A DNA stretch of 64,000 bases from Theobroma cacao (lineage: Eukaryota; Streptophyta; Magnoliopsida; Malvales; Malvaceae). Under the pieces are notes generated by a model. It was given only the letters and a program-made list of their open reading frames with translations, was not told the origin of the DNA and searched no databases. Made by a program: the position numbers and the translations under genes. Positions 1-9,883 of this stretch are shown piece by piece. How positions within the stretch are numbered: position 1 is the first letter of the stretch; the number at the start of each line of letters is the position of its first letter. The stretch covers positions 12,802,549 to 12,866,548 of the forward strand of contig NC_030852.1 in assembly GCF_000208745.1 (NCBI RefSeq), in the 5' to 3' direction.

Positions 1-864
1 CTGCCTTCCGATTAGAGGACGTAGTGCAAGAGTGGTATAGCTCCTTATGTAGAGGCAGACCAACGGATGCAGCACCGTTGACTTGGAGTGAGTTCAATAC
101 AACCTTCTTAGATCTATTTTTACCACTCAGTGTACGTAATGCCAAAGCCAGGGAGTTTGAGGCTTTGGTACAGACATCGAGTATGACAGTGTCAGATTAC
201 GACATAAAATTCACACAGTTGTCTCGGTATGTGCCCTATCTAGTCTCTACAAAGGAGATGAAGATACAAAGGTTGTGGATGGGCTAGTAGAACCATTGTT
301 TAAGGTTGTGGCATCCCGAGATTTCAATACCTACTCTGTAGTAATGGATTGAGCTTAACGGATTGAGATAAGGACCAATTAGAGTAGGGTTGCGAGGGAT
401 AGAACAAAAAGGGCCAAGATAGAGGGTTATCAAGGCCACAGAGATTTCAGCAGTGATATTTCATCTTCTAGCATCAGGGCCCACAAAGGGACTCATGATT
501 ACCCCAACAAGGGAGTGACTTGACTAATGCCAATGTTGGATCAAGGCAAAAAACTTTTAGTGGAGGAAGACAGCAAGATTCTAGACAGGGTAGTCAAGTT
601 ATCCACTCTTGTGATACTTGTGGGAGACGACATAGTGGACGATGCTTACATACTATGAGAGTTTGTTATGGGTGTGGTCAATCTGGACATATTAGGAAGG
701 ATTGCCTAATCGCTCATCAATCAGAAGGTTCTGCTCGTAACTCCACCCAACCATCTTCGTCTGCTCCTTTAATAGCCACCTCATTTAATCCGGAGGCTAG
801 TGGATCAAAAGGTAAAGGTGCTGTTACTTCCTCTCAGGGTAGGCCTTTTGGGTTTGGACGTTAG
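1..864 (+). pseudogene. gag: gag remnant (capsid and CCHC zinc knuckle)
   Basis: Gag forms the virus-like particle and binds genomic RNA. Positions 24-287 read a capsid-like block containing [14 protein letters not shown], as in plant retrotransposon gag domains. Stops follow and the frame is lost over about 290-520. Positions 520-864 read a Gln/Ser/Gly-rich tail with the nucleocapsid zinc knuckle [14 protein letters not shown] near residue 49 (C-x2-C-x4-H-x4-C complete). The start codon is upstream of the window. It leads directly into the protease region after the stop at 862-864. Confidence 0.85.
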
Positions 865-1440
865 AGTTCCACCGATAGAAGCCAAGCGGGGGTATATGCT
901 TTAACACCCCAGGAGGCTCAGACATCCAATGCAGTGGTCTTAAGTACTATTTCTGTTTGCAATATGGATGCTCGAGTATTGTTCGATCCTGGTACTACCC
1001 ACTTTTTTATTTCTCCATGTTTTGCATCTCATTTAGGTAAAGATCGTGTTAGGAGAGAAGAGCAATTACTGGTGTCTACTCCTTTAAAGAAGGTATTTAT
1101 GGCCGAATAGGAATATGAGTCTTGTGTAGTTCGAGTCAAAGACAAAGACACATTGGTAAATCTAGTGGTGTTAGACACTTTAGATTTTGATGTGATTTTA
1201 GGAATGGATTGGCTATCACCCTACCATGCCAGTGTGGACTGTTACCATAAATCGGTTAGATTTGATTTTCTCGGTGAACCATCATTTAGTATTCAAGGGG
1301 ATATGAGCAATGCTCCCACCAATTTGATATCAATCATGTCTATTGGAAGGCTATTAAGACAGGTGTCAAGGTTACTTGGCTGTTGTGAGGCATACCCGAG
1401 CGAAGGTTGGAGATATAGGCCAAGTGTCGATAGTAAATGA
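865..1440 (+). pseudogene. Retropepsin-like aspartic protease remnant
   Basis: This stretch continues the gag frame after its stop. The active-site block reads VLFDPGTTHFFIS near 985-1020, matching the chromovirus pattern LFDxGATHSF with the catalytic Asp retained. A nonsense codon near 1108 separates it from the second half (1153-1440), where the flap-distal motif VILGMDWLSPYHA is clear. The enzyme would process the Gag-Pol polyprotein. The end is ragged: after about residue 60 of the second piece the translation no longer follows the family, so a frameshift near 1330-1380 is likely. Confidence 0.8.
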
Positions 1441-2274
1441 GTTTATGGATGTATTTCTTGAAGAACTGCCAGGCTTACCCCTCGAACGAGAAATTGAATT
1501 TTGTATAGATTTGATTCTTGACATTAGACCCATATCCATACCCCCATAATGAATAGCATTGGCGGAGCTTAAGGAACTTAAGAATCAGTTGGAGGATTTG
1601 TTAGATAAAGGCTTCATTTGCCCCAGTGTCTCACCATGGGAGCTCCAGTGCTATTTGTAAAAAAAAAAAGATGGGTCACTTAGATTGTGCATTGACTACC
1701 GACAGCTTAATAAGGTAATGGTGAAGAATAAGTACCCCTTTCCAACAATAGATGATTCATTTGATTAGCTACAAGGGGCACAATGTTTCTCTAAGATAGA
1801 TCTACGATCTGGGTACCATCAGATGAGGATTCGAAATGAAGACATACCCAACACTGCATTTCGAACAAGATATGGGCACTATGAGTTCTTGGTGATGTCA
1901 TTTAGGCTTACTAATGCCCGACGACCTTTATGGATTTGATGAACAGAGTGTTCAAGCCCTATTTGGACAAGTTTGTGGTGGTGTTTATTGATGACATCTT
2001 GATCTAGTCAAAGAGCCAAGAGGAGCATGAGCAGCATCTTAAGTTAGTGCTTCAAACTTTGAGAGAACATCGATTGTATGCCAAGTTCTCCAAGTGTGAG
2101 TTTTGGCTTGAAAGTGTCTCATTTTTAGGACATGTGGTTTCCAAGGATGGGGTACAAGTCGACCCAAAGAAAGTTGAGGCAGTGGAAAAATGGCCAAGGC
2201 CAACATCGGTTATGGAGATTAGAAGCTTTTTGGGTTTGGTTGGCTATTATAGTCGTTTTGTGAAAGACTTCTAG
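1441..2274 (+). pseudogene. Reverse transcriptase remnant
   Basis: RT copies the element RNA into cDNA. Translation in shifting frames gives the family blocks in order: a Leu-rich lead into [19 protein letters not shown] (about 1680-1715), [12 protein letters not shown] (about 1790-1830), the catalytic FIDDILI (about 1985-2005), then [19 protein letters not shown] and [17 protein letters not shown] up to the stop at 2272-2274. Both Asp residues of the active-site box are present. Stops and frameshifts occur near 1548, 1766, 1900-1940 and 2005, and an A-run near 1660 coincides with one frame change. Only 2047-2274 is open over any length. Confidence 0.88.
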
Positions 2275-2766
2275 AAAATAGTCGCCCTTCTGACTAAGTT
2301 GACATGTAAAGATACAAAATTTGAGTGGATAGATGCTTGTGAGAATAGCTTTGAAAAGCTTAAGGCATGTCTCACCACAACTCCAGTATTAAGCCTACCG
2401 CAAGGCACATGGGGTTATATGGTATTTTGTGATGCATCGCGGGTTGGTTTAGGGTGTGTATTAATGCAGCATGGGAAGGTGATTGTGTATGCATTGAGGC
2501 AACTTAAAAGGCATGAACAGAAATACCCCGCACACGATTTGGAGATGGCAGCAATCGTGTTTGCCTTAAAGATTTGGAGACATTACTTGTATGGTGAGAC
2601 TTATGAGATATAGACGGATCACAAGAGCTTGAAGTATATATTTAAGCAGAGGGATCTTAACTTGCAGCAACGTAGGTGGATGGAGTTGCTAAAGGATTGT
2701 GATTGTACTATTCTTTATCATCCCGGTAAGGCAAATGTAGTAGCAGATGCCTTGAGTCAAAAATCG
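2275..2766 (+). pseudogene. RNase H remnant
   Basis: RNase H removes the RNA strand during reverse transcription. Visible blocks are [33 protein letters not shown] (catalytic Asp in CDAS), [24 protein letters not shown] (catalytic Glu in DLE), TDHKSLKYI (catalytic Asp in TDH) and a C-terminal [13 protein letters not shown]. The only break inside the domain is an in-frame TAG at 2611-2613, just before TDHKS. This frame continues into the integrase. Confidence 0.88.
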
Positions 2767-4149
2767 ATGGGGAGCCTGGCACATATCTCCATAGGTAGGA
2801 GATCCTTGATTAGGGAGATGCATAGCTTGGGAGACATGGGTGTGCATTTGGAAGTTTCAAAGGCAAATGTATTGTTAGTACATTTTAGAGTGAGGCCTAT
2901 CTTAATGGACCAGATTAAAGAAACACAAAGTAAAGATGAGTTTGTAGCTAAGGCCTTAGAGGATCCTCAAGGAAGGAAAGAAAAAATGTTTACTAAAGGC
3001 ACAGATGGAGTGTTGAGGTATGAAACTAGACTTTATGTGCCAGATAGTGATGGATTGAGGAGAGAAATATTGGAGGAGGTGCATATGGTAGCCTATGTGG
3101 TACATCTAGGGGCTACAAAGATGTATCAAGATTTGAAAAAGGTATACTGGTGGGAAAGACTCAAGAAAGATGTAGCTGAGTTTGTCTCCAAGTGCCTGGT
3201 TTGTCAACAAGTGAAGGCAGATCATCAAAGGCACGCAGGACTACTACAGCCATTACTAGTGCTTGAATGGAAGTGGGAGCATATTACTATGGATTTTGTA
3301 ACGGGTTTACCTCGAAGTAGTGGGGGCTACGACTCGATCTGGGTCATAGTAGACCGATTAATGAAATCAGCTCATTTTTTTTCGATTAAAACTACATACG
3401 AGGCTGCCCAGTACGCCCAGCTTTATGTAGATGAGATAATACGGCTGCATGGCATTCCCGTTTTTATAGTATTTAACAAAGGGGCACAGTTCACCAGTAG
3501 GTTTTGGGAAAAGATGCAAGAAGCGTTGGGTGCTAAGTTGGATTTTAGCACTGCTTTCAATCCCCAGACTGATAGACAGTCTGAACAGACAATACAAACG
3601 TTGGAAGATATGTTGAGGGCCTGTGTAATAGACCTTGGGGTCAGGTGGGATCGATATCTGCCCTTGGTGGAGTTTGCCTGGAGTAATAGTTTCCAAGCTA
3701 GCATCCAAATGGCACCATTTGAAGCATTATATGGATGGAGGTGCAGGTAACCCATTGGATGGCTAGAGGTGGGAGAAAGGAAACTCTTAGTGCTTGAGTT
3801 GGTGTAGGACGCCAACGAGAAAATACGCATGATTCGTCAAAGGATGTTATCAGCACAAAGTAGACAAAAGTCATATGTTGATAACAGATGGACGAACTTG
3901 GAGTTCAAAGTGAGGGATCATGTATTTTTTAAGGTCTCACCAACAAAAGGGGTAATGAGGTTTGGCAAGAAGGGAAAATTGAGCCCTCGGTATATAGGAC
4001 CCTTCGAGATCTTAGAAAGGGTTAGAGCAGTGGCATATCGTTTGGCATTACCGCCAGACCTTTCGAATATTCACCTCGTGTTTCATGTGTCAATGCTTAG
4101 AAAGTATAACCCAGATCCATCTCATGTAATACAGTATGAAACCATCTAG
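2767..4149 (+). pseudogene. Integrase remnant (HHCC, DDE core, GPY/F), one catalytic Asp lost
   Basis: The same frame as RNase H continues. The N-terminal zinc domain shows two His (about 3080 and 3103) and CLVC (about 3196). The core has the first Asp in MDFVTGLP (about 3290) and the Glu in [11 protein letters not shown] (about 3605). Where the second catalytic Asp normally sits (SDRGAQFTS in relatives) this copy reads FNKGAQFTS near 3475, an Asp-to-Asn change. In-frame stops are at 3748-3750 and 3805-3807. The GPY/F motif appears as LSPRYIGPFEILERV near 3985. Decay after 2629 is almost all by nonsense or missense changes, with the frame kept. Confidence 0.9.
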
Positions 4150-4350
4150 CTGAAAGATGATTTGACCTATGAGGAGCAACCGGTAGCTATCCTTGATTGG
4201 CAAGTCAAAAAGCTCCGTTTAAAATATGTAGCCTCAGTAAAAGTGTTATGGCAGAATCAAACTAGTGAGGAGGTAACATGAAAAGCTGAGGAGGAGATGC
4301 GAACAAAGTATCCTCACCTCTTTGATGCTCAGAGGTACGCTACCTTATAG
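4150..4350 (+). pseudogene. Chromodomain at integrase C terminus
   Basis: After the TAG at 4147-4149 the integrase frame continues for 66 codons with a Tekay-type chromodomain: YEEQPVAILDWQVKKLRLK, then VASVKVLWQNQTSEEVT and a tail KYPHLFDAQ. A TGA at 4279-4281 stands where the family has Trp (pattern EEATWE), so one aromatic cage-type residue is replaced by a stop. In chromoviruses this domain is thought to steer integration to heterochromatin by reading histone marks. The frame ends at TAG 4348-4350, about 30 bp before the polypurine tract. Confidence 0.85.
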
Positions 4351-4378
4351 TTTGATTTAAATTCGAGGATTGAATTTC

Positions 4379-4394
4379 TTTTAGTGGGGGAGAA
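4379..4394 (+). promoter_or_regulatory. Polypurine tract for plus-strand DNA priming
   Basis: A purine-rich run containing AGTGGGGGAGAA lies immediately upstream of the TGTGAAACC start of the 3' LTR. This is the expected place and composition of the polypurine tract in gypsy elements. Confidence 0.85.
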
Positions 4395-5327
4395 TGTGAA
4401 ACCTCGACCTTCATAGACGCATAACTCGAGGTGGAACTTATGTTTAAAGGTTTAATTTGAGCTAATGATGCTAGTTTTATATTACTTATAATTATTTTAT
4501 GTCGTTATAGGAGTAGGATTCAAAAATAATTTCAATTAGTGAAGAAAGGTGTATAATAGGCTGTGGCTTTATTTGCATATATTTTGGTTTTTCAAGTATA
4601 TCTTCCACTAAAGAAGTCCAAATGACATGATATTTAGACCATTAGAAAGCTAAGAGGTAGGGCCCAAACTTTGATGTTTACTACTTTGCCCAATTTTGAT
4701 GAGAAGGTGGTCAAAATATTTGTTAAAGTAGAAGTACTGCGCTAGAAGAATAGATTCGGACAGAACATTTGAGCCCCGCGATGCTAGAAATTGATAGCTG
4801 CGGCCTTCACCGTAATTTCTACAAATAACAAGTTAAGGGGATTTTTGAAGCTAGGACTTTTGAGGGCTACTTAAGGGACCTCTTTTAGAGGAAATTAGAC
4901 CTTTTCCAGTGTCAAAAGAGTAAAAGATTGCACAAGAAAAAGAGGAAGACAAGTGGCCTTGTTAAGGGCATTATTATAATTGCATGATGATTTAGATAAG
5001 CTTTAACTATAAAAACCTCATTCTTTCAGCAGCTTCTTCACTTCTCCAGCAACTTCTTCTTCTCCTTCCTCCCATCTCACGTTTCTCTCCTCTTCCATGA
5101 AAGCTTTTCTCAAGCTTCCATCATTCTCCCAAACTAACCTCAATTTTTGTGCTCTACACACCTTGTTGTAGGGTTTTTCATACTCTTTTACTCCCTCACC
5201 TTAAACAAACCCTTAAAAGTCTTTCTTTCATACTTTCTCTCACTAGCTAAACTTTGTAGAAAGAGAAAGAGAGGTTTCATGATAGCTTGAGGACTTTTGG
5301 GAAGAAATTTCATTACAATCCACCAAG

Positions 5328-6282
5328 GTGAGTGATGAATTAAGACTGGTTTTAAGTTGTTGATAAAGGCTAATAATTAGAGTTATGATTTGGGTATTGC
5401 TGAGGTTGTTTATCTATTTCTAGTGTTACTAAAGTAGAGAACTGAATAGCCAATCAAACAGTAATGGAAGATAGATAATAAAGGCTAATGAAGCTTGATT
5501 TTGGAAAATAGCTATTAGAGTAATATTAATGTAAATTGGATTGGCTGTGATGTTTTTGTGTGTGATAGGTTCCAATGAAGCCTTCAGCCTCATTTGAACC
5601 ATTAGGGAAGTTAGAGTCGATTAAAGGTTCAACAAATACTGGTGAGTGAATTTGCATTTTAAAATGTTTTGGGGAAATGTTTACGTGTTTCAATGAATCA
5701 TTTGGGAATTTTATCGATTTTTGCTTTAAAATTGCCTGGGAACAAGACCTTGATAAAATGTTTGATGTTGTGAAATGTGAAATGTGTAATAGGATGAATC
5801 CATATGTTTTTGTATGATGTTGATATATATATGTATACTATGTCATAAATGGTACCATTGTGTGACAAATGCAACCGTGCATGTGCGGGGTGAGTGTGCA
5901 CTTACTGGTGATGACAGTGGTGAGGGAGATGGATGGTGATACTGTTTGGCTATGTGCACGATATGGTGGGATGCACATGAGCTGGGTGAGATGGGATGTC
6001 CAGCTATGTGCACGATGTGGTGGGATGCACATGAGCTGGGGGAGATGGAATGATTGTTGGAAATTTCCTCTCTTTCAAATTTCATGCTAAATATGGTTCC
6101 TTCATCATTAAATGATTTAATAACCAGGGGTCTAATGGAGGGATTTTAATAAGAACTTGAACTAAGTTCCATTGTCTTCGAATAAGTGTATCATGATTAT
6201 CAACTTTCCTTATTGGTTCTTGTTCCCTTCTTATGTTCACTCACTGAGTTTGTACTCACTGTTTTCAACTTCATGTTTTCAG
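5328..6282 (+). other. Intron-exon-intron-like block inside LTR type A
   Basis: Candidate intron 1 is 5328-5568 (donor context AAG|GTGAGT), candidate exon 2 is 5569-5641 (73 nt), candidate intron 2 is 5642-6282 (context CTG|GTGAGT, acceptor GTTTTCAG|). The same order and spacing occur in the other LTRs (exon 2 at 35615-35689, 53558-53638, 59416-59490). Tandem repeats are confined to the second interval. Splicing itself is inference; the sequence shows only the sites and their conservation. Confidence 0.5.
5949..6050 (+). repeat. 54-bp tandem repeat, two units, with internal inverted arms
   Basis: Two units start at 5949 and 6003 with GCTATGTGCACGAT. Each has a left arm GCTATGTGCA and a right arm TGCACATGAGC, so a unit can fold into a hairpin. 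The block lies in the second intron-like interval of the LTR and is the type A form of the GTGCACA arrays seen in the related LTRs. Confidence 0.8.
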
Positions 6283-6734
6283 ATCAGGAGGCAGTTGGAA
6301 CCTAAGTTGAGGTGTCCACCTAGTTTCGTCTTCTTGGTAGGTATGTTGGCATTCGGTAGCTATCCCTTCACCTTGGTCACTCCGCTGGAAGCCCAAAGTC
6401 ATTTTTGTTTATAAATATGTACATGTGATGTAAAGTACTAAGATGCATACCTTAGAACATATATGTATATTTTGATTGGTAAGCCACCATGAGTGGAAAT
6501 GGTTAATATTATTATGGGTTAATATAAATGTAGTTTTGATTGCTATAGCTTATTAGTAAAGTACTTGAAGGGTGGCATTGTGAGATGTAGCTTTCAAAAT
6601 AATTGATGGGATGACGAGCAGGATTCCGTAAATAGGCTTGCTTGGGCTTAGTGGACTACGTCCATTGAGTCCATGCGCCGGTCATGGCTCAGAAATCGGG
6701 TCGTGACAATAGTCTTCGGCTGGACTAACTTGGA

Positions 6735-7940
6735 CTCTAGGCCATGTCAAGCAAGTGTATTGAGGACTTTTGATGATTAATTTTGCCTATCAAATAATAC
6801 TTCAATCTTTGTCCATTGACTTTAAATTTTTGACCATCTATCCCTCTAACTTCGATTGCTCTATGTGAAAATAATTCCATTGACAGTGAAAGGACCAGAC
6901 CACCTTGATTTGAGCTTTCTCGAAAATAATTTCAAGCAAGAATCATAGAGCAACACTAATTGTCCTGGCTCAAAGCTTCTTTCCATTATCTTATTGTCAT
7001 GCAATTGCTTTGTTTTCTCTTTATAGAGTTTAGCATTCTCATAAGCTTGAAGGCGAAATTCATCAAGTTCATTTAATTGCAACAACCTTTGCTCACCTGC
7101 TGCTTGTAAATCAAAGTTTAACTTCTTCACAACCCAATAAGCATTGTGCTCAAGTTCCACCGGTAAGTGACAAGCCATGCCAAAAACCAACTTATATGGA
7201 AACATGCCAATTGGGGTCTTGTAAGTAGTCCTATATGCCCACAGTGCATCATTCAATCTTCTTGCCCAATATTTTCTTGTTAGACGACTGTTTTCTCCAA
7301 AATTCTCTTGATTTCTCTATTTGATACTTTCACTTGGCCACTAGTTTGAGGATGGTATACAGTTGCAACCTTGTGTTTAACTCCATATTTTTCCAGAAGT
7401 GCATCAAAATACTTGTTGCAAAAGTGACTTCCCTCATCACTAATAATTGACTTTGGAGTGCCAAATCGAGTGAAAATATTCTTCTTAATGAAATTCATCA
7501 CCACCTTTGAATCATTATGAGGAAAGGCTGGCCCTTCAACCCATTTAGAGACATAATCTACAGCAAGCAAGATGTTTTTGTTGTTGTATGAAGATATGAA
7601 TGGACCTATGAAGTCAATTCCCCATACATAAAAAATTTCTATCTCAAGGATGTTTTTGAGAGGCATCTCATGTCGCCTTGAGATATTACCCACTCTTTGG
7701 CACTTGTCACAATGCAAAACAAAATTGTGAGCAACCTTAAATAATGTAGGCCAATACAAACCTGATTGGAGGATTTTAGCAATAGTCCTTGTTCCTCCAA
7801 AGTGTCCTCCATAATCTGAAGAATAACAATGATGAAGCAAACTTTGAATTTCTTCTTTCGGGACACATTTTCTAAGGATCTGGTCTTTACACTACTTGAA
7901 CAAGTAAGGCTCATCCCACAAATAAAATTTAACATCATGT
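6735..7940 (-). pseudogene. Athila-type integrase remnant
   Basis: The main piece (7840 to 7280) starts inside the zinc domain ([14 protein letters not shown], later HCDKCQ) and continues with the DDE core: Asp in [10 protein letters not shown], Asp in [10 protein letters not shown], Glu in [12 protein letters not shown]. All three catalytic residues are present. A break near 7257-7279 separates the next piece (7256-6861), which carries the Athila-type C-terminal block [26 protein letters not shown] and GPFTVNG. The tail can be followed in another frame to about 6735 (QKFKVNGQRLKYYL). The N-terminal part above 7840 is shifted in frame. Confidence 0.88.
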
Positions 7941-8285
7941 AAAATTTTTTTTTTTCTAATGGACATTGAAATCAGGGGGAATAATATTGCTTGCCAGATA
8001 ATTCATGAAATTCGTATACCAAGGAAGTGATTTCTTACCAACTTGAAGGGTTTGTTCATCAGGAAAAGTCTCCTTGACTAAGGTTGAATCCTTACCTTAA
8101 GCTTCAATCTTTAATCTTGAGAGATGGTCTGCCACTTGCTTTTCTGTTTCTTTTCTGTCATGAATCTCTATATTAAACTCTTATAGTAAGAGAATCCACC
8201 TTATCTATCTTGGTTTAGCATCCTTCTTGGCAATCAAATATTTGATAGTTGAATGGTTACTGTACACTATCACCTTTGTCCCCAC
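7941..8285 (-). pseudogene. Athila RNase H, C-terminal half and linker (downstream of nested insertion)
   Basis: On the minus strand just inside the insertion point the translation reads [20 protein letters not shown], then VADHLSRLK near 8110, the standard end of the gypsy RNase H domain. In VYSNHS an Asn replaces the catalytic Asp usually seen in TDHS. The match continues exactly to the TSD GAGAT (8286-8290), beyond which the nested element begins. The other half of the domain is at 17705-18092. Confidence 0.8.
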
Positions 8286-8290
8286 GAGAT

Positions 8291-9866
8291 TGTAACGACC
8301 TTCTTCCCGATCATTACCGATATCCGAGACTTGCTAGTGAACTTGCTAAATCCTGAACAAGCCTTAGTTGAGATTTCGGATAATTAAATCAAACATTCTA
8401 TTCCGTACATATATCGACTAGTAATAACAATACTTTTGTTTACTTAAACCAAATATATAACGATATTTGAGATGTAGTAGCTAGATACAAATAACCAAAC
8501 TTAATGACTCCAAAATAATTTTAGCATCACAAGTGGTATTCATTACAGAACCTGAAAGTTTAGCAAATACATTCTCGATAGACTGATAATCTTTATAAGT
8601 CTAACTATCTTACATAACACAACCTTTTATGCAGTGGAGCAACTTGGATTGGAAGTCTAAGAGATGCCATTACCTATGTTACAGCAAGTCTCGATGTGCT
8701 TAGCGATGCACTTCAACTGATTACTTATCTGCAAAAGGAAATAAGGGGGTGAGTCTCACAAACTCAATGATCATAAACTCCATAAGTAGGGCATAGATGG
8801 GAAACAAGCTAAACGTAGAAGATTTGAATATGTAGAAACATAAGAACATATAAACCATTTAAAAGTAAATGGGACATTTGTGCCTTACGTATAAAACCAA
8901 GGATTTTTATGCAAGAGATCATTTAACCATCATTGTGTCAAAACCAATGTGAGTGAAGGATTTCTATCATCGAAATCATTTAACAACTTGCTCAAGGCAA
9001 TTCAACGTAAACATGCACGCTCCCGTAAAATCAAGTGTTATCAAGCTTATACACAAATTCGCAAATCATCTCGTACGCGAGGAGTTAAATCCAACATCAT
9101 AGTATAAAAAGGGGAGCTGGGAAAATCTTATAGTTTTCACCATGCAAAAAGCATACAAGTTTGAAAACCTAAAGAGATATCACTTTCGAGTAAGTAATAG
9201 AAATAAAAACTTGTGGACCCGCTTCCACGTAACTACATTCGGGAGCCTCACTCCACCGGATCCCACAACCATGGCAGTGTCAACGATGTTGGCCAACATC
9301 GGAGAAATCAAGCAGTCACAACCATAATATTTTCCTTCCTTTACACGTGTACAAACAAAATATAAAGTTCACGCTTCACCAAGGTGTCACCATAATATTT
9401 AAATATATACTTACCCGCGTTAGCTTTATTTAATAAAGACACACGAGCCCTGTTAACGTCGTTTTTCTTTGAAATTCTTTCTTATTTCTCCTCCCCCACT
9501 TAGATTAGTCACATAATCCTCCTTCATGACTAATTTCGACAACAGTTAAAATTTTAATATTTTAATATTATTTTATTAATAAAATATTATTTTATTTCAA
9601 AATTCTCCACTTGTTTGCTCGGGACCCAAAATGTCTCACTTTGTCCCAGTTCACCCGGTTCACTTCCAAATCACCTTTTAACTCGTTAATTCATTTTCGA
9701 TAAAAATATTATTATTTAATTACTATTTTCTCGCGTGTAGAATATTTTATTCCAAACTATTCCTTTCACCCTTCACCACTCCTTGGCACTTAGATTTATG
9801 TCAATTGACCCTTTGTCTTGTCAATAAGGTCATATTGGCTCCTATGTGAGGGTACGGGGTATTACA
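8291..9866 (-). repeat. 3' LTR of type B element (internally deleted)
   Basis: On the plus strand it reads TGTAACGACC to GGTATTACA. It is 1576 bp against 3285 bp for the partner. Alignment breaks after about 9320 and resumes at TTCCTTTACAC, so the segment equivalent to about 15437-17176 is missing. Other family members (49678 onward) contain that segment, so the loss is a deletion here. Confidence 0.88.
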
Positions 9867-9883
9867 GTTTCCTTCACTTAAAA
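9867..9883 (-). promoter_or_regulatory. Polypurine tract of type B element
   Basis: The minus strand reads TTTTAAGTGAAGGAAAC directly before the LTR start TGTAATACC. The copies at 34551-34569 and 63244-63260 have matching tracts in the same place. Confidence 0.75.

Larger units (their letters stand above)
1..6708 (+). mobile_element. Ty3/gypsy chromovirus (Tekay/Del-like), 3' portion with 3' LTR
   Basis: Domain order gag, protease, reverse transcriptase, RNase H, integrase and chromodomain is the Ty3/gypsy order. A chromodomain after the integrase marks a chromovirus, and the long LTR fits the Tekay/Del lineage. The 5' LTR, PBS and gag start lie outside the window. A purine-rich tract (4379-4394) abuts the 3' LTR, which starts TGTGAAACC at 4395 and ends GTCGTGACA at 6708. 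The element sits in the minus-strand Athila-like element whose integrase tail resumes at once on the right; the left TSD is not in view. All domains carry stop codons or frameshifts, so it is dead. Confidence 0.9.
4395..6708 (+). repeat. 3' LTR of the Tekay-like element (type A)
   Basis: Starts TGTGAAACCTCG and ends GGGTCGTGACA, 2314 bp. A TATA box (TATAAAA, 5008-5014) precedes a pyrimidine-rich leader. Downstream are AAG|GTGAGT (donor GT at 5328), an AG| at 5567-5568, |GTGAGT at 5642 and TTTTCAG| ending at 6282; see the intron-like feature. The U3 part (4600-4745) contains the antisense form of a module shared with other elements. A 54-bp tandem repeat lies at 5949-6050. Related LTRs occur at 24546-26274, 34666-37200, 41644-44264 and 58474-60999. 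Confidence 0.9.

Noticed and set aside
5838..6090. Small ORFs on both strands in LTR type A
   Set aside because: They overlap the 54-bp tandem repeat and are not conserved in sister LTRs.
6172..6414. 80-codon ORF spanning the candidate acceptor in LTR type A
   Set aside because: The sister LTRs do not keep the frame although the splice-like sites are kept, so it is unlikely to be coding.
6709..8290. Envelope-like ORF expected downstream of Athila integrase
   Set aside because: The sequence after the integrase tail is cut by the Tekay-like element; nothing env-like is visible.
8291..9866. Missing 1.74 kb in the shorter LTR read as intron loss through RNA
   Set aside because: The ends of the missing segment do not show GT...AG and the junction has extra bases, so an ordinary deletion fits better.
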